From Chthonomonas sp. (GTDB taxonomy: Bacteria > Armatimonadota > Fimbriimonadia > Fimbriimonadales > Fimbriimonadaceae), in contig JAEURR010000003.1 in assembly GCA_016788115.1 (NCBI GenBank), positions 310,001 through 374,000 of the forward strand: DNA of 64,000 bases, read 5' to 3'. Positions 51,247 through 59,689 of the stretch are shown piece after piece. How positions within the stretch are numbered: the stretch's first letter is position 1; each line of letters starts with the position of its first letter. The notes beneath the pieces were generated by a model. The model had not been told where the DNA came from and did not search any database. It saw only the letters and a program-made list of their open reading frames with translations. The position numbers were made by a program, and so were the translations under genes.

Positions 51247-54200
51247 TTACCAGTCGCCGTCCTTCTCATAATTGTCGCTCAACAGGAAGTAGTCGAAGAG
51301 ATCGACCGTGTTGTCCAGGTTGAGGTCTGCGTTGGTGTTGTATCCAGCGTCCCCGAGTGACTTCTCGTACGTGCCGCTAAGCACCAGGTAGTCGAAGAAG
51401 TCGCAGGAGTTGTCACCGTTACAGTCTCCGTTCAGGAGCGTAAAGGTGCCCGCATTGTAGTTCGCACCGGTCGGCAACGTTGCATTCTTCGTGCGCGTCA
51501 TCCATCGGGCGACGTCACCCGGCAGAACCGCGATGCGCTTGCCTTCGAACCACGTATTGTCGGTGACAGTGAACACACCCGACGCATTCATGGGAACCAG
51601 TTTCCACTGATAGATTTGGTCCCACTTGCTGGTCGGCGATTGCGAACCAACACCCACCCACACGTTACGACCGTTGTACAGGCCCGCTGGCAAGCCAGGC
51701 ATGACCACCTTACCGGTCAGTTGGTAAGGAATCGCGACGCGGATACCATTCGAATCGCCATAACCGAACAGGTTAGAGGCGTTCTCGGCCGCGACGTGAA
51801 TGATGTACGTTCGACCGTTCACCAGGCTGAGGCCGGTGGCGGTGTAGTCCCAGTTGGTAACGTTGCCCGTTAGGACTTCGGTCCAACCGCGGACGACCGC
51901 GCCAGTCGTATCGTCTTCGATCCAGTACCACCACGAGGCAATGCAGCCGTTGGATTCAACCGCTGTCGAGACCCAGTGAAGCTGCGTGAGGCTGTTGGTG
52001 GTCGCGCCATCGTCGGTGCAGGTTACGCTCGTCGGAGCGGTCCCATCCTTTGCAAGGACGCCGTCACCGTTACCGATGGTGTAGTTGTAGTCCATGTTGT
52101 ACGCCGCGACGGTCACGTAGTACTTCACGTTGAGCGCGAGGCTGAGCCCGGTCGCCGTGTAGTTCCAAGTGCTAATGTCGCCCGTAGCAACCCACGTCCA
52201 ATCACGGATGTTGCCCGTACCCACCGCGGTACCGATTCGGTAGTAGAACCCACGGATGGAGCTCTCACTTTCGGTGGTGGTTGCGGTGAACGGCAAGCTC
52301 GTGAGGCTGTTTCCGCACACGCCGTCGTCGACGTTACAGAAGTCAGGACCGTCAGGATCGCGGACGACCGTGACGTTCTCAACCGTGTTCGTTCCCGGCT
52401 CTGCAGGGAGCAGGTTACGGAAGACCGCGCTGCTATCGTACTGACCCGCGGTCAGCGTGAACGCACCGATCAGATCTTCATTGGGGAAGACCTGCGTGGT
52501 GGTCTCATAGAGTGCGTTCGTGGCACCCGAAGCGAGCGACCCGGCACCCTCAAAGCCGATCTGCGATCCGCCGTCGTGATCGTTGTTACCAGGACCACGC
52601 AGCCAGACCCACAGCGAGTTGTAGGCCACGTTCTGCGAACCATAGTTGCGCGCAGTGTACGAACCGCGGCCGTAGCCAGCCCAATACCAGGTACCGGCGT
52701 ACTTATCCATACCCGCCGAGAGTCCGAGGACCGGTCGGCTGGCAACCTGCTTCATACCATGAGTCATGGCTTGGCCATAGACCTTAGGCAAATATGGCTG
52801 GTTGCGGACGGAGAATCCGTCGATCCATTCTTGAATCTCGTACACGTTGTGGCCCGCCGGGTTGTAGTTCTGAAGAACATCTTGGCCAGGGCCGCCGCCA
52901 AACGTCGAATAGTCGTAGGTGTCGGAGAAGCTATCGAACAGGTCCGCCATGTAAGCACAAACTGCCGACTCGGTATCGTAACCGAGGGCGTTCGAGGTGC
53001 CGTTGTTGTTCCCGTTCGGGGTGCTGTCGCCATCCCAGTTCTCTTCGAGGTCGAAGGACCACGTGTTGGTCGGGTTGTTGTTGTTGTAGGTCAGCTCGTT
53101 CTGAACCTGGATCATGAAGTACGAGGCGTACCCTTCGGTCCAGGCCAAGTTCACGTTGATGTGATCGAGGAACCCGTGCGCGCCACCTGTGTTGGGTGGC
53201 CAGTCCGTCATGCTGTTCGACGAATTCTGGTGGTGATGACCGTACTCGTGAAGAATGACGTCCGGCGAGAAGAAGTGATCCTGTCGGAGTTGAATCCGAG
53301 TCAGATCATAGAATGCGCCACCAGTCGTACCGTTCTGCCACTTGGCTTCGCAGTACACGGCGTCGTGGCCTAGCGTGTAGTTCGATTCCGCCCAGCCACG
53401 GCTAAGCTCTCGATTCACGTAGAATGCGCGATTGTAGTTATTGTCGTCGTAGTTCCAGCCGCCCGAGTCCACGGTTCCGCCGTTGATGACGAACGAGCTG
53501 AAGTAGCCGCTCTGATAGTCGGCCAGCGCGTCGGTCTTACACGCGGTTCGCGAGTTGCGAGCACGCAGGCGAAGCTTACATGTTGTCGCCCCCGCAGTCG
53601 TGACATCCCCGGAGTAGTTACCGTTGATGTCTATGATAAACGTGGCGAGTACGGCATTATCCGAACTGCGCACGATATCCACCGCGCCACCATACGCGCC
53701 GACGAAGTTGTTCAGCGGGCCGCGAACGACGAGGCTACCGGTGACGGTCGTAGTGACCGTACCAAAGAGCGTGTCTCCGGGGACCTCGATCTCATCGGCC
53801 GGGATTGGCCGGAGACCTGCGGTCGGTTCAGGCTGAACGATTTCCAGGCCCGTGTTCGGCTTGGGAACCGTTCCGATCGCGCCAGTCGGTAGGACTGCCG
53901 GATCCTTGTCAAGCACCTGAATGTCGCCACCGCTCACTACAAACCAAACCGACTTGGTTTGGGCGTAGCTGCTGGTGCCTTGAGCGATGGTTGCCGTCGC
54001 CGACACTTTGTACGTGCCGTCTCCGGGAATCACCAGACCGTTGTTGAACGTGTAAGCACGTCCCTTCTCGGCAGTGCCGGAATCGGTCGCACCCGCGCGC
54101 GAGAGCCGAGCGCCGCCCGTAGCGGACCAGCGCACGGTGGCGTACTTGAAATCGCCAGCGTTCAGGAAATTGTAAGTCAAAGCCAGTTCCCTGCCGATCG

Positions 54201-54453
54201 CAGGGGTACTGCCCAAAATGAGTTCTGACTCGATCGGTGCGAGCGACTCGCAACCGACTTCGAGTGATCGATCCGCCAACTTGTTTGCCAACCGCGACGC
54301 GAGCTTCCCGGCTCCCGGTGCCACAAAGACGTCGTACTTCGTGAGTACGTCACCCGGGTGATCGCCGTAAACTGCGCCGATTTGCGCATTTGCTCCCATT
54401 GCGGCTAGACAAGCAAGAAGCGAGAATCCTATGCGGATTTTCCAACTATGCAT
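51247..54453 (-). CDS. Giant secreted metalloprotease-like protein with dockerin-like C-terminus, copy B
   Basis: 1068 residues. The start ATG 54453 was chosen because GGAGGT lies 4 bp before it; the first in-frame ATG at 54465 has no site. A signal peptide ends at ANAQ. The catalytic-type site HEYGHHHQNSSN (about 401) with downstream EGYASYF matches copy A; other shared blocks are VWFVVSGGDIQVL and GDTLFGTVTTTVTG. Three fibronectin-like modules and the ending DCNGDNSCDFFDYLVLSGTY plus DLNLDNTVDLFDYFLLSDNY follow. Divergence between the copies suggests an old duplication. It probably acts outside the cell. Confidence 0.82.
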   Translation of the reverse strand: MHSWKIRIGFSLLACLAAMGANAQIGAVYGDHPGDVLTKYDVFVAPGAGKLASRLANKLADRSLEVGCESLAPIESELILGSTPAIGRELALTYNFLNAGDFKYATVRWSATGGARLSRAGATDSGTAEKGRAYTFNNGLVIPGDGTYKVSATATIAQGTSSYAQTKSVWFVVSGGDIQVLDKDPAVLPTGAIGTVPKPNTGLEIVQPEPTAGLRPIPADEIEVPGDTLFGTVTTTVTGSLVVRGPLNNFVGAYGGAVDIVRSSDNAVLATFIIDINGNYSGDVTTAGATTCKLRLRARNSRTACKTDALADYQSGYFSSFVINGGTVDSGGWNYDDNNYNRAFYVNRELSRGWAESNYTLGHDAVYCEAKWQNGTTGGAFYDLTRIQLRQDHFFSPDVILHEYGHHHQNSSNSMTDWPPNTGGAHGFLDHINVNLAWTEGYASYFMIQVQNELTYNNNNPTNTWSFDLEENWDGDSTPNGNNNGTSNALGYDTESAVCAYMADLFDSFSDTYDYSTFGGGPGQDVLQNYNPAGHNVYEIQEWIDGFSVRNQPYLPKVYGQAMTHGMKQVASRPVLGLSAGMDKYAGTWYWAGYGRGSYTARNYGSQNVAYNSLWVWLRGPGNNDHDGGSQIGFEGAGSLASGATNALYETTTQVFPNEDLIGAFTLTAGQYDSSAVFRNLLPAEPGTNTVENVTVVRDPDGPDFCNVDDGVCGNSLTSLPFTATTTESESSIRGFYYRIGTAVGTGNIRDWTWVATGDISTWNYTATGLSLALNVKYYVTVAAYNMDYNYTIGNGDGVLAKDGTAPTSVTCTDDGATTNSLTQLHWVSTAVESNGCIASWWYWIEDDTTGAVVRGWTEVLTGNVTNWDYTATGLSLVNGRTYIIHVAAENASNLFGYGDSNGIRVAIPYQLTGKVVMPGLPAGLYNGRNVWVGVGSQSPTSKWDQIYQWKLVPMNASGVFTVTDNTWFEGKRIAVLPGDVARWMTRTKNATLPTGANYNAGTFTLLNGDCNGDNSCDFFDYLVLSGTYEKSLGDAGYNTNADLNLDNTVDLFDYFLLSDNYEKDGDW

Positions 54454-54668
54454 CATGACCTCCATACATCAGCGCTCCACCTGTTATCCATGCTGGCAGA
54501 GCACACCACATTAGGATAGCGCAGCTTTTGCAGTTCTGGCAGGTTTTCTCTGTTCAATCCCGAAAATTGCTGCGAAATGCGTAAAAGTTTCAATGGTCAA
54601 CGTCGCGCAAATAGAAGAGGCCGTGCTCCATCGCTGGGGCCCGACCTCACTCAATGCTCAGAGAACGG

Positions 54669-57098
54669 TTAGCGACGCGGTCGGAACCGCGCGTTCACGT
54701 CTTCAGAGGACTTCTTTGGAAACTCGGTTGGCGTGCTTGGCGCGGGTTCGCTGGAGAACGATTCCGTCACCGCGCGATCCGAAGGTCCACGATCTCGATC
54801 GCGTCCTCCGCGTTCGCCGCCACGGTCTCCTCGATCGCCGCCTCGGTCTCCTCGATCACGGCCACCCCGGTCTCCCCGGTCGCCACCGCGATCACGTCCG
54901 CCTCGGTCGCCCCGATCTCGGCCGCCACCGCGTCGGTCGCCGCCACGGTCGCTCGGGGTCGGCTTGGTGTTCGGATCAGCATCCTCGTTTCCGGCCAGCA
55001 TCTCAAGCGACTGACCAAGACCCAGGGCGGTCAGGTTGACGCGGCCCATCGAGTCGACCTCGATGACGCGAACGTTCACCGAGTCGCCCATATTGAGCGC
55101 ATCGTCTGGACGTCGGATCGGCTTGGTCGTGATGAGTTCGGTCGGGATCAGACCTTCCTTGCCCGGCAGGTACTCCACCATCGCGCCACGGCCCATCAGT
55201 CGAGTGACCTTGACGTTCTCGAACAGTGCGCCAACCTCTGCAGTCGCGGTGATCGCCTTGACCGCATCGATTGCAGCCTTGGCAGCCGTGCCTTCGGTTG
55301 CAGCGATCAGCACTCGACCATCCTGCTGGATGTCGATCTGAGCGCCCGTTTCGGAGGTCAGCTTGCGAATCGTCGCACCGCCAGGACCGATGAGTGCACC
55401 GATCTTGTCCGGGTTGATCTGAACGGTGGTTACGCGTGGTGCGTTGTCGTTCATCTCTGCACGTGGCTCGCTCAGCTCGCCTTCCATCACGTCGAGAATG
55501 CTCATGCGAGCTTCGTTGGCCTGATCCAGCGCGGACGCAAGCACCGAGTCGGGGATACCATCGAGCTTCGTGTCGAGCTGCAGGGCGGTGATACCCTTGC
55601 GAGTACCCGCGACCTTGAAGTCCATGTCGCCGCAGAAGTCCTCCATGCCCTGGATGTCGGTGAGGACCTTGAAGACCTTACCGTCGGACATGAGGCCCAT
55701 CGCGATACCGGCAACCGGTGCCTTGATCGGAACACCCGCATCCATGAGCGCCAGAGTCGAACCGCAGACGCTCGCCATGGAGGTCGAACCGTTCGATTCG
55801 AGCACTTCGCTGATGAGCAGAAGCGTGTACGGGAACTCAGGATCGTCGAACGGCAGCACCGGGATGAGGGCGCGCTCTGCGAGGGCACCATGACCGATCT
55901 CGCGTCGGCCAGGGCCGCGCATCGGTCGCACTTCGCCCACCGAGTACGGCGGGAAGTTGTAGAAGTGCATGTACCGCTTGTCGCCCACGTCTTCCAGGCC
56001 GTCCATGGTCTGCGAGTCGCTCGGCATACCCAGCGTCAGAACGGTGAGAACCTGAGTCTGACCGCGGGTAAAGAGGCCGCTGCCGTGAACCTTTGGCAAG
56101 AGACCGGCACAGGCTTCGAGATTGCGCAGGTCGCGCAGACCACGGCCGTCCGGACGCTTGTCATCGGAGAGGATGTTCTTGCGAACCGTGTCCTTGATGA
56201 CCTTGTCGACGGCTTCCGGAAGCTGTGCGATCACCGCATCGTTGCCCGCATACTTAACCTTGTACTCGGCGACGACTTCCTTCAGAAGATCGCTGAGTGC
56301 AGATTCGCGAACAGCCTTGTCGGGGTTCAGGATGGCGCTCGAAATCTTCTTGCCGCTGCCCTTCTCGATCTCCTTGATGAGATCCTTATCAATTTCGTGC
56401 AGCTTGACTTCGCGCTTGGCCTTACCGGCCTTCTTGGCAAACTTTTCAAACTCGGTGCAGATGACCTTAATGGCATCGTGAGCGAGTTTCAGCGCCTTGG
56501 CCATGGTCTCTTCGCTGACTTCGTTCGCGCCCGCTTCGACCATCGAAATGGCACCCTTGTGGCCGGCGACGACGAGGTCGAGGTCAGAAACCTTGATCTG
56601 CTCGATCGACGGGAACAGGATGAATTCGCCGTCGATGAGACCGACGCGAGCGGCACCAATGGGGCCATTGAACGGGACGTCGCTGACCGCAAGCGCGGCG
56701 CCAGCAGCGTTGATCGCCATCACGTCGGGTGGGCAGTTTTGGTCCACCGCCAGAGTCATCGCGATGACTTGCAGATCATGACGCAGGCCTTTCGGGAAAA
56801 GCGGTCGAACAGGGCGATCGATGAGTCGGCTGACGAGGATCGCCTTCTCGCTCGGTCGGCCACCGCGCTTCATGAATCCGCCGGGAATTTTGCCTACGGC
56901 GTACTTGCGCTCTTCATAGTCGCAGACGAGCGGGAGGAAGTCGATCCCTTCGCGGGGATTTTCGGACATGGTAGCCGACGCAAATACGACGGTTTCGCCC
57001 ATGCCGAGGAGTACAGCGCCGCCTGCTTGTTTCGCGACGCGGCCAGATTCGATGCTGAAGGTCTTGCCTCCAACCTCGAACTCGTGGTTGTGAATCAT
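54669..57098 (-). CDS. pnp: Polynucleotide phosphorylase with Arg/Gly/Asp-rich tail
   Basis: 809 residues, phosphorolytic 3'-5' exoribonuclease. Two RNase PH domains (1-550; KYAVGKIPGGFMKRGGRPSE, ILVSRLIDRPVRPLFPKG and SFGGDRR in the second) precede KH (VTTVQINPDKIGALIGPGGAT) and S1 (VKVTRLMGRGAMVEYLPGKE) domains. The final 95 residues are a low-complexity run of GGDRGDRGGRDRG repeats ended by a short tail. Other PNPases have shorter tails. The gene is 13 bp from rpsO, the classical pair. Confidence 0.95.
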   Translation of the reverse strand: MIHNHEFEVGGKTFSIESGRVAKQAGGAVLLGMGETVVFASATMSENPREGIDFLPLVCDYEERKYAVGKIPGGFMKRGGRPSEKAILVSRLIDRPVRPLFPKGLRHDLQVIAMTLAVDQNCPPDVMAINAAGAALAVSDVPFNGPIGAARVGLIDGEFILFPSIEQIKVSDLDLVVAGHKGAISMVEAGANEVSEETMAKALKLAHDAIKVICTEFEKFAKKAGKAKREVKLHEIDKDLIKEIEKGSGKKISSAILNPDKAVRESALSDLLKEVVAEYKVKYAGNDAVIAQLPEAVDKVIKDTVRKNILSDDKRPDGRGLRDLRNLEACAGLLPKVHGSGLFTRGQTQVLTVLTLGMPSDSQTMDGLEDVGDKRYMHFYNFPPYSVGEVRPMRGPGRREIGHGALAERALIPVLPFDDPEFPYTLLLISEVLESNGSTSMASVCGSTLALMDAGVPIKAPVAGIAMGLMSDGKVFKVLTDIQGMEDFCGDMDFKVAGTRKGITALQLDTKLDGIPDSVLASALDQANEARMSILDVMEGELSEPRAEMNDNAPRVTTVQINPDKIGALIGPGGATIRKLTSETGAQIDIQQDGRVLIAATEGTAAKAAIDAVKAITATAEVGALFENVKVTRLMGRGAMVEYLPGKEGLIPTELITTKPIRRPDDALNMGDSVNVRVIEVDSMGRVNLTALGLGQSLEMLAGNEDADPNTKPTPSDRGGDRRGGGRDRGDRGGRDRGGDRGDRGGRDRGDRGGDRGDRGGERGGRDRDRGPSDRAVTESFSSEPAPSTPTEFPKKSSEDVNARFRPRR
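54780..54975 (-). repeat. Short tandem repeat encoding the pnp R/G/D-rich tail
   Basis: Degenerate repeats of 9 and 12 bp rich in GGT/CGG and GAT codons, read on the minus strand as RGG and DRG units. The sequence is low-complexity at DNA level too, so length may vary between strains by slippage. Confidence 0.7.
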
Positions 57099-57111
57099 AG
57101 GAGCCTCCTAC

Positions 57112-57393
57112 TTAACGAGGCTTGACTTCGCGGATACCGAGCTTGCTGATGAGTTCGCGATACTTGGCAATATCCTTGGATCGCAAATAGCCTTCCAATC
57201 GTCGTCGACGACCGACCATGAGCAGAAGCCCGCGGCGGCTGTGGAAGTCCTTCTTGTGGGTTCGCAGATGGTCCGTAATCTGAAGAATCCGCGCTTGAAG
57301 AATAGCGATCTGCACCTCAGCGGAGCCGGTATCGCCGTCTTTGGTCGCGTGATCCGTGATCACTTTCGATTTAATCTGCTTGTCCAATGGCAT
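57112..57393 (-). CDS. rpsO: Ribosomal protein uS15
   Basis: 93 residues with the complete uS15 pattern: [20 protein letters not shown], then [20 protein letters not shown] and [20 protein letters not shown]. It binds 16S rRNA and helps assemble the small subunit. In many bacteria it regulates its own mRNA and sits before pnp, as here with 13 bp between. Upstream of the ATG there is no clear Shine-Dalgarno, only AT-rich sequence, which may relate to such control. Confidence 0.97.
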   Translation of the reverse strand: MPLDKQIKSKVITDHATKDGDTGSAEVQIAILQARILQITDHLRTHKKDFHSRRGLLLMVGRRRRLEGYLRSKDIAKYRELISKLGIREVKPR

Positions 57394-57621
57394 TTCGGTA
57401 ATTAAAGTTGCTCGGTCAGAGCCTAGTCCTGTGGTTTCTTAATTGCGTTGATGAACGTCTGCACGGCTAGGTCTCATTTGCCGCTCTAAGCAGCCTTCCT
57501 CAAAAGGCTCCGTACAACGGCAGACTCTGGCCCGCACTGGCAGACGCCTCATGGTACCCGGATCACCAAACCAAGTCAAGGGTTCGCCACCGAGGTCGCT
57601 TGGGTGTGATACCCTATCCGG

Positions 57622-58632
57622 ATGCGCACCGCCGTCATCGGAACCGGGAGTTGGGGGACTTCCTTGTCGGTCTTGCTCGCTCGGAACGGACACGATGTCA
57701 CGCTCGCAGGCCGAGATCCCGAAGAAGTGAGCATGGTCGCGCACGCTCGGGAGAACTTGCGCTACCTCCCCGGATTCGTGATACCGGACGGGGTGACGTC
57801 CACCCTTGTATCTGAGCTCGAAAACGGCTTCGATGCGTGGATCATCGCGGTCCCCTCAGGCGCAGTGGGTGAGGTCCTACCGCATATCACAGACCCCGAA
57901 CCGGTCGTGGTGCTCGCCAGCAAAGGGCTTGAGCCGGGCACCGGACGACCACTTTCGGCCGTTGTCGAAGAGCACCTCGCCGGCCGGGGATCGGTCGCCG
58001 CCCTCAGCGGCCCGAACCTGGCGATCGAACTCATGAAGGGGATCCCGACCGCCACGGTGATCGCCAGCCGAGACGAGGCCGTGGCAGAGCGTCTGGCAGG
58101 CGCGTTCAACTGCCGCAGTCTACGGGCCTATCTGAGCGCAGACGTGGTGGGCGTGGAGATGGCGGGTGCGCTGAAGAACATCTTCGCCATCGGAGCCGGG
58201 ATGTCCGATGGGCTGGAGTTCGGAGACAACACCAAGGGCGCGCTCGTCGCGCGGGGGCTGCTGGAGATGACCCGTCTCGGTGTCATGATGGGAGCCCAAG
58301 TGGAGACGTTCTTCGGCATCGCCGGGGTGGGGGACCTTTTCGCCACTGCTAACAGCAAGCTCAGCCGCAACTACCGGTTGGGGGTGTCTTTGGCCAAAGG
58401 CCAGACACTGGAGCAGGCGCTCGAAGAGCTCGGCCAAGTCGCCGAGGGCGCGGCGACCGCCCAAGCCGCCGCCGTGCTCGCGCGCCGGAACGGAGTCCCG
58501 GTTCCGATCATGGACATGATCGATTCGGTGATCCGCGGCAAGCTCTTACCCCGCGACGGAGTCGCGATGCTCATGGATCGGATGCCCAAGCGCGAAGGCT
58601 GGGAGACCGTGGACCTCGCGAGCTTGAACTAG
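57622..58632 (+). CDS. gpsA: Glycerol-3-phosphate dehydrogenase [NAD(P)+]
   Basis: 336 residues, reduces dihydroxyacetone phosphate to sn-glycerol-3-phosphate for phospholipid synthesis. The NAD site is GTGSWGTSLSVLLARNGHDV at residues 7-26. The catalytic lysine region is AGALKNIFAIGAGMSDGLEF, and the substrate motif GIAGVGDLFAT is present. It is divergent from rpsO across 228 bp, a gap with no clear hairpin, and precedes rnhB by 28 bp. Confidence 0.96.
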   Translation: MRTAVIGTGSWGTSLSVLLARNGHDVTLAGRDPEEVSMVAHARENLRYLPGFVIPDGVTSTLVSELENGFDAWIIAVPSGAVGEVLPHITDPEPVVVLASKGLEPGTGRPLSAVVEEHLAGRGSVAALSGPNLAIELMKGIPTATVIASRDEAVAERLAGAFNCRSLRAYLSADVVGVEMAGALKNIFAIGAGMSDGLEFGDNTKGALVARGLLEMTRLGVMMGAQVETFFGIAGVGDLFATANSKLSRNYRLGVSLAKGQTLEQALEELGQVAEGAATAQAAAVLARRNGVPVPIMDMIDSVIRGKLLPRDGVAMLMDRMPKREGWETVDLASLN

Positions 58633-58660
58633 TTGATCCCAATGACGGAGGCAGTTCGTC

Positions 58661-59299
58661 TTGAAGGCTGTTATGCTGCGCATCCACGACCGATCACCGC
58701 ACCTCCTCGCCTCTCCCGGCATCGTTGGGGTCGATGAGGCCGGGAGAGGGCCGCTTGCGGGCCCGGTGGTTGCGGCGGCGGTACTGCTGCCCGAGCGGTT
58801 TGACCTCCGAGGGTTAAACGATTCGAAGAAGCTCAGCGCGGAACAGCGCGCCGCGCAGTTCCATCGGCTGAAAGCGGATGCCTGGATCGCGTGGGCGGCG
58901 GTCGATGCGGGCGAGATCGACCGGCTGAATATCCTTCAAGCGACGTTCGAGGCGATGCGACGCGCGATCGCCGAGTTGGGCGGACGGGCGACCGAGGTCA
59001 TCATCGACGGCGACCGGACGCCCCCTGGCTTGACGATGCCCGCGCACCCCATCGTGAAAGGTGATGCCAAGTACGCCACCATCGCTGCCGCGAGCATCGT
59101 CGCAAAGCACGTTCGCGATGAGCTCATGATCCAATACTCCGTCCAGTACCCGCGCTACGGGTTCCACAAGCACTACGGCTACCCTACTCCCGAGCACTTG
59201 TCCGCGCTCCAGTTACACGGTCCGTGCGCCATCCATCGGCGGAGTTTTGCACGCGTGCGCGAGCTTGTCGAGCAGCCATGCCTCACCCTCGAAAGCTAG
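58661..59299 (+). CDS. rnhB: Ribonuclease HII
   Basis: 212 residues from TTG 58661, chosen because GGAGG at 58646-58650 is 10 bp upstream; the internal ATG at 58673 is 22 bp away. The catalytic site [19 protein letters not shown] is at residues 23-41 and the second and third acidic residues lie in VIIDGD and [20 protein letters not shown]. It cuts RNA of RNA-DNA hybrids. Its end overlaps yraN by 22 bp, the usual neighbour. Confidence 0.95.
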   Translation: MKAVMLRIHDRSPHLLASPGIVGVDEAGRGPLAGPVVAAAVLLPERFDLRGLNDSKKLSAEQRAAQFHRLKADAWIAWAAVDAGEIDRLNILQATFEAMRRAIAELGGRATEVIIDGDRTPPGLTMPAHPIVKGDAKYATIAAASIVAKHVRDELMIQYSVQYPRYGFHKHYGYPTPEHLSALQLHGPCAIHRRSFARVRELVEQPCLTLES

Positions 59300-59637
59300 G
59301 GACCGAAGCAGAAGACCTTGCCGCCCACTATTTGGCCGACAAGGGCATGACCGTCCTGAAACGGCGCTACAAGTCGGGCGCTGGCGAGGCGGATCTCGTG
59401 GCCTTGGACGGCCAGACGCTGGTCTTTGTGGAAGTAAAGTCGACTCGAAGCGCGACGACCCAGCCGGAAGCGCGAGTCACAGGGGACAAAGTCCGGCGGT
59501 TGACGGTGGCGGCCCACAGGTACATCGCGGAGACCGAGTTCAGTCCCGACGCAGTTCGATTTGACCTTGTAACGGTAACACCGGACGGTATCAATCACAT
59601 CGCGGGCAGCTTTTGGGGTTCGGACACCGACCGCTAG
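59278..59637 (+). CDS. YraN/UPF0102 endonuclease-like protein
   Basis: 119 residues from ATG 59278, inside the end of rnhB (22-bp overlap). UPF0102 has a restriction-endonuclease-like fold: [20 protein letters not shown] is the N-terminal helix, and [20 protein letters not shown] carries the acidic/lysine site. The position after rnhB is typical. Biological role in the family is not settled; a nuclease role in DNA processing is proposed. Confidence 0.92.
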   Translation: MPHPRKLGTEAEDLAAHYLADKGMTVLKRRYKSGAGEADLVALDGQTLVFVEVKSTRSATTQPEARVTGDKVRRLTVAAHRYIAETEFSPDAVRFDLVTVTPDGINHIAGSFWGSDTDR

Positions 59638-59645
59638 CATTGGGC

Positions 59646-59677
59646 GAGCCCCCTCAACATCAAGAAAGAGGAGGCTC
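59646..59677. terminator. Possible hairpin between convergent yraN and the Pro/Ala-rich gene
   Basis: A 10-bp stem with one mismatch (gagccccctc at 59646-59655 with gaggaggctc at 59668-59677) around a 12-base loop, in the 52-bp convergent gap. No strong T run on either strand, so confidence is moderate. Confidence 0.5.
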
Positions 59678-59689
59678 GGCGGGGATTCG

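Noticed and set aside
54654-57125. An 823-residue open frame on the plus strand covering the pnp gene
   Set aside because: It mirrors pnp over its full length, as often happens in high-GC genes with strong codon bias. The protein has no recognisable domain and no ribosome-binding site; pnp on the other strand has every family motif.
57394-57621. Possible tRNA or structured RNA in the 228-bp gap between rpsO and gpsA
   Set aside because: The gap contains ggttcgcc, which looks like a T-loop, but I could not build an acceptor stem or anticodon arm on either strand. It probably holds promoters for the two divergent genes.
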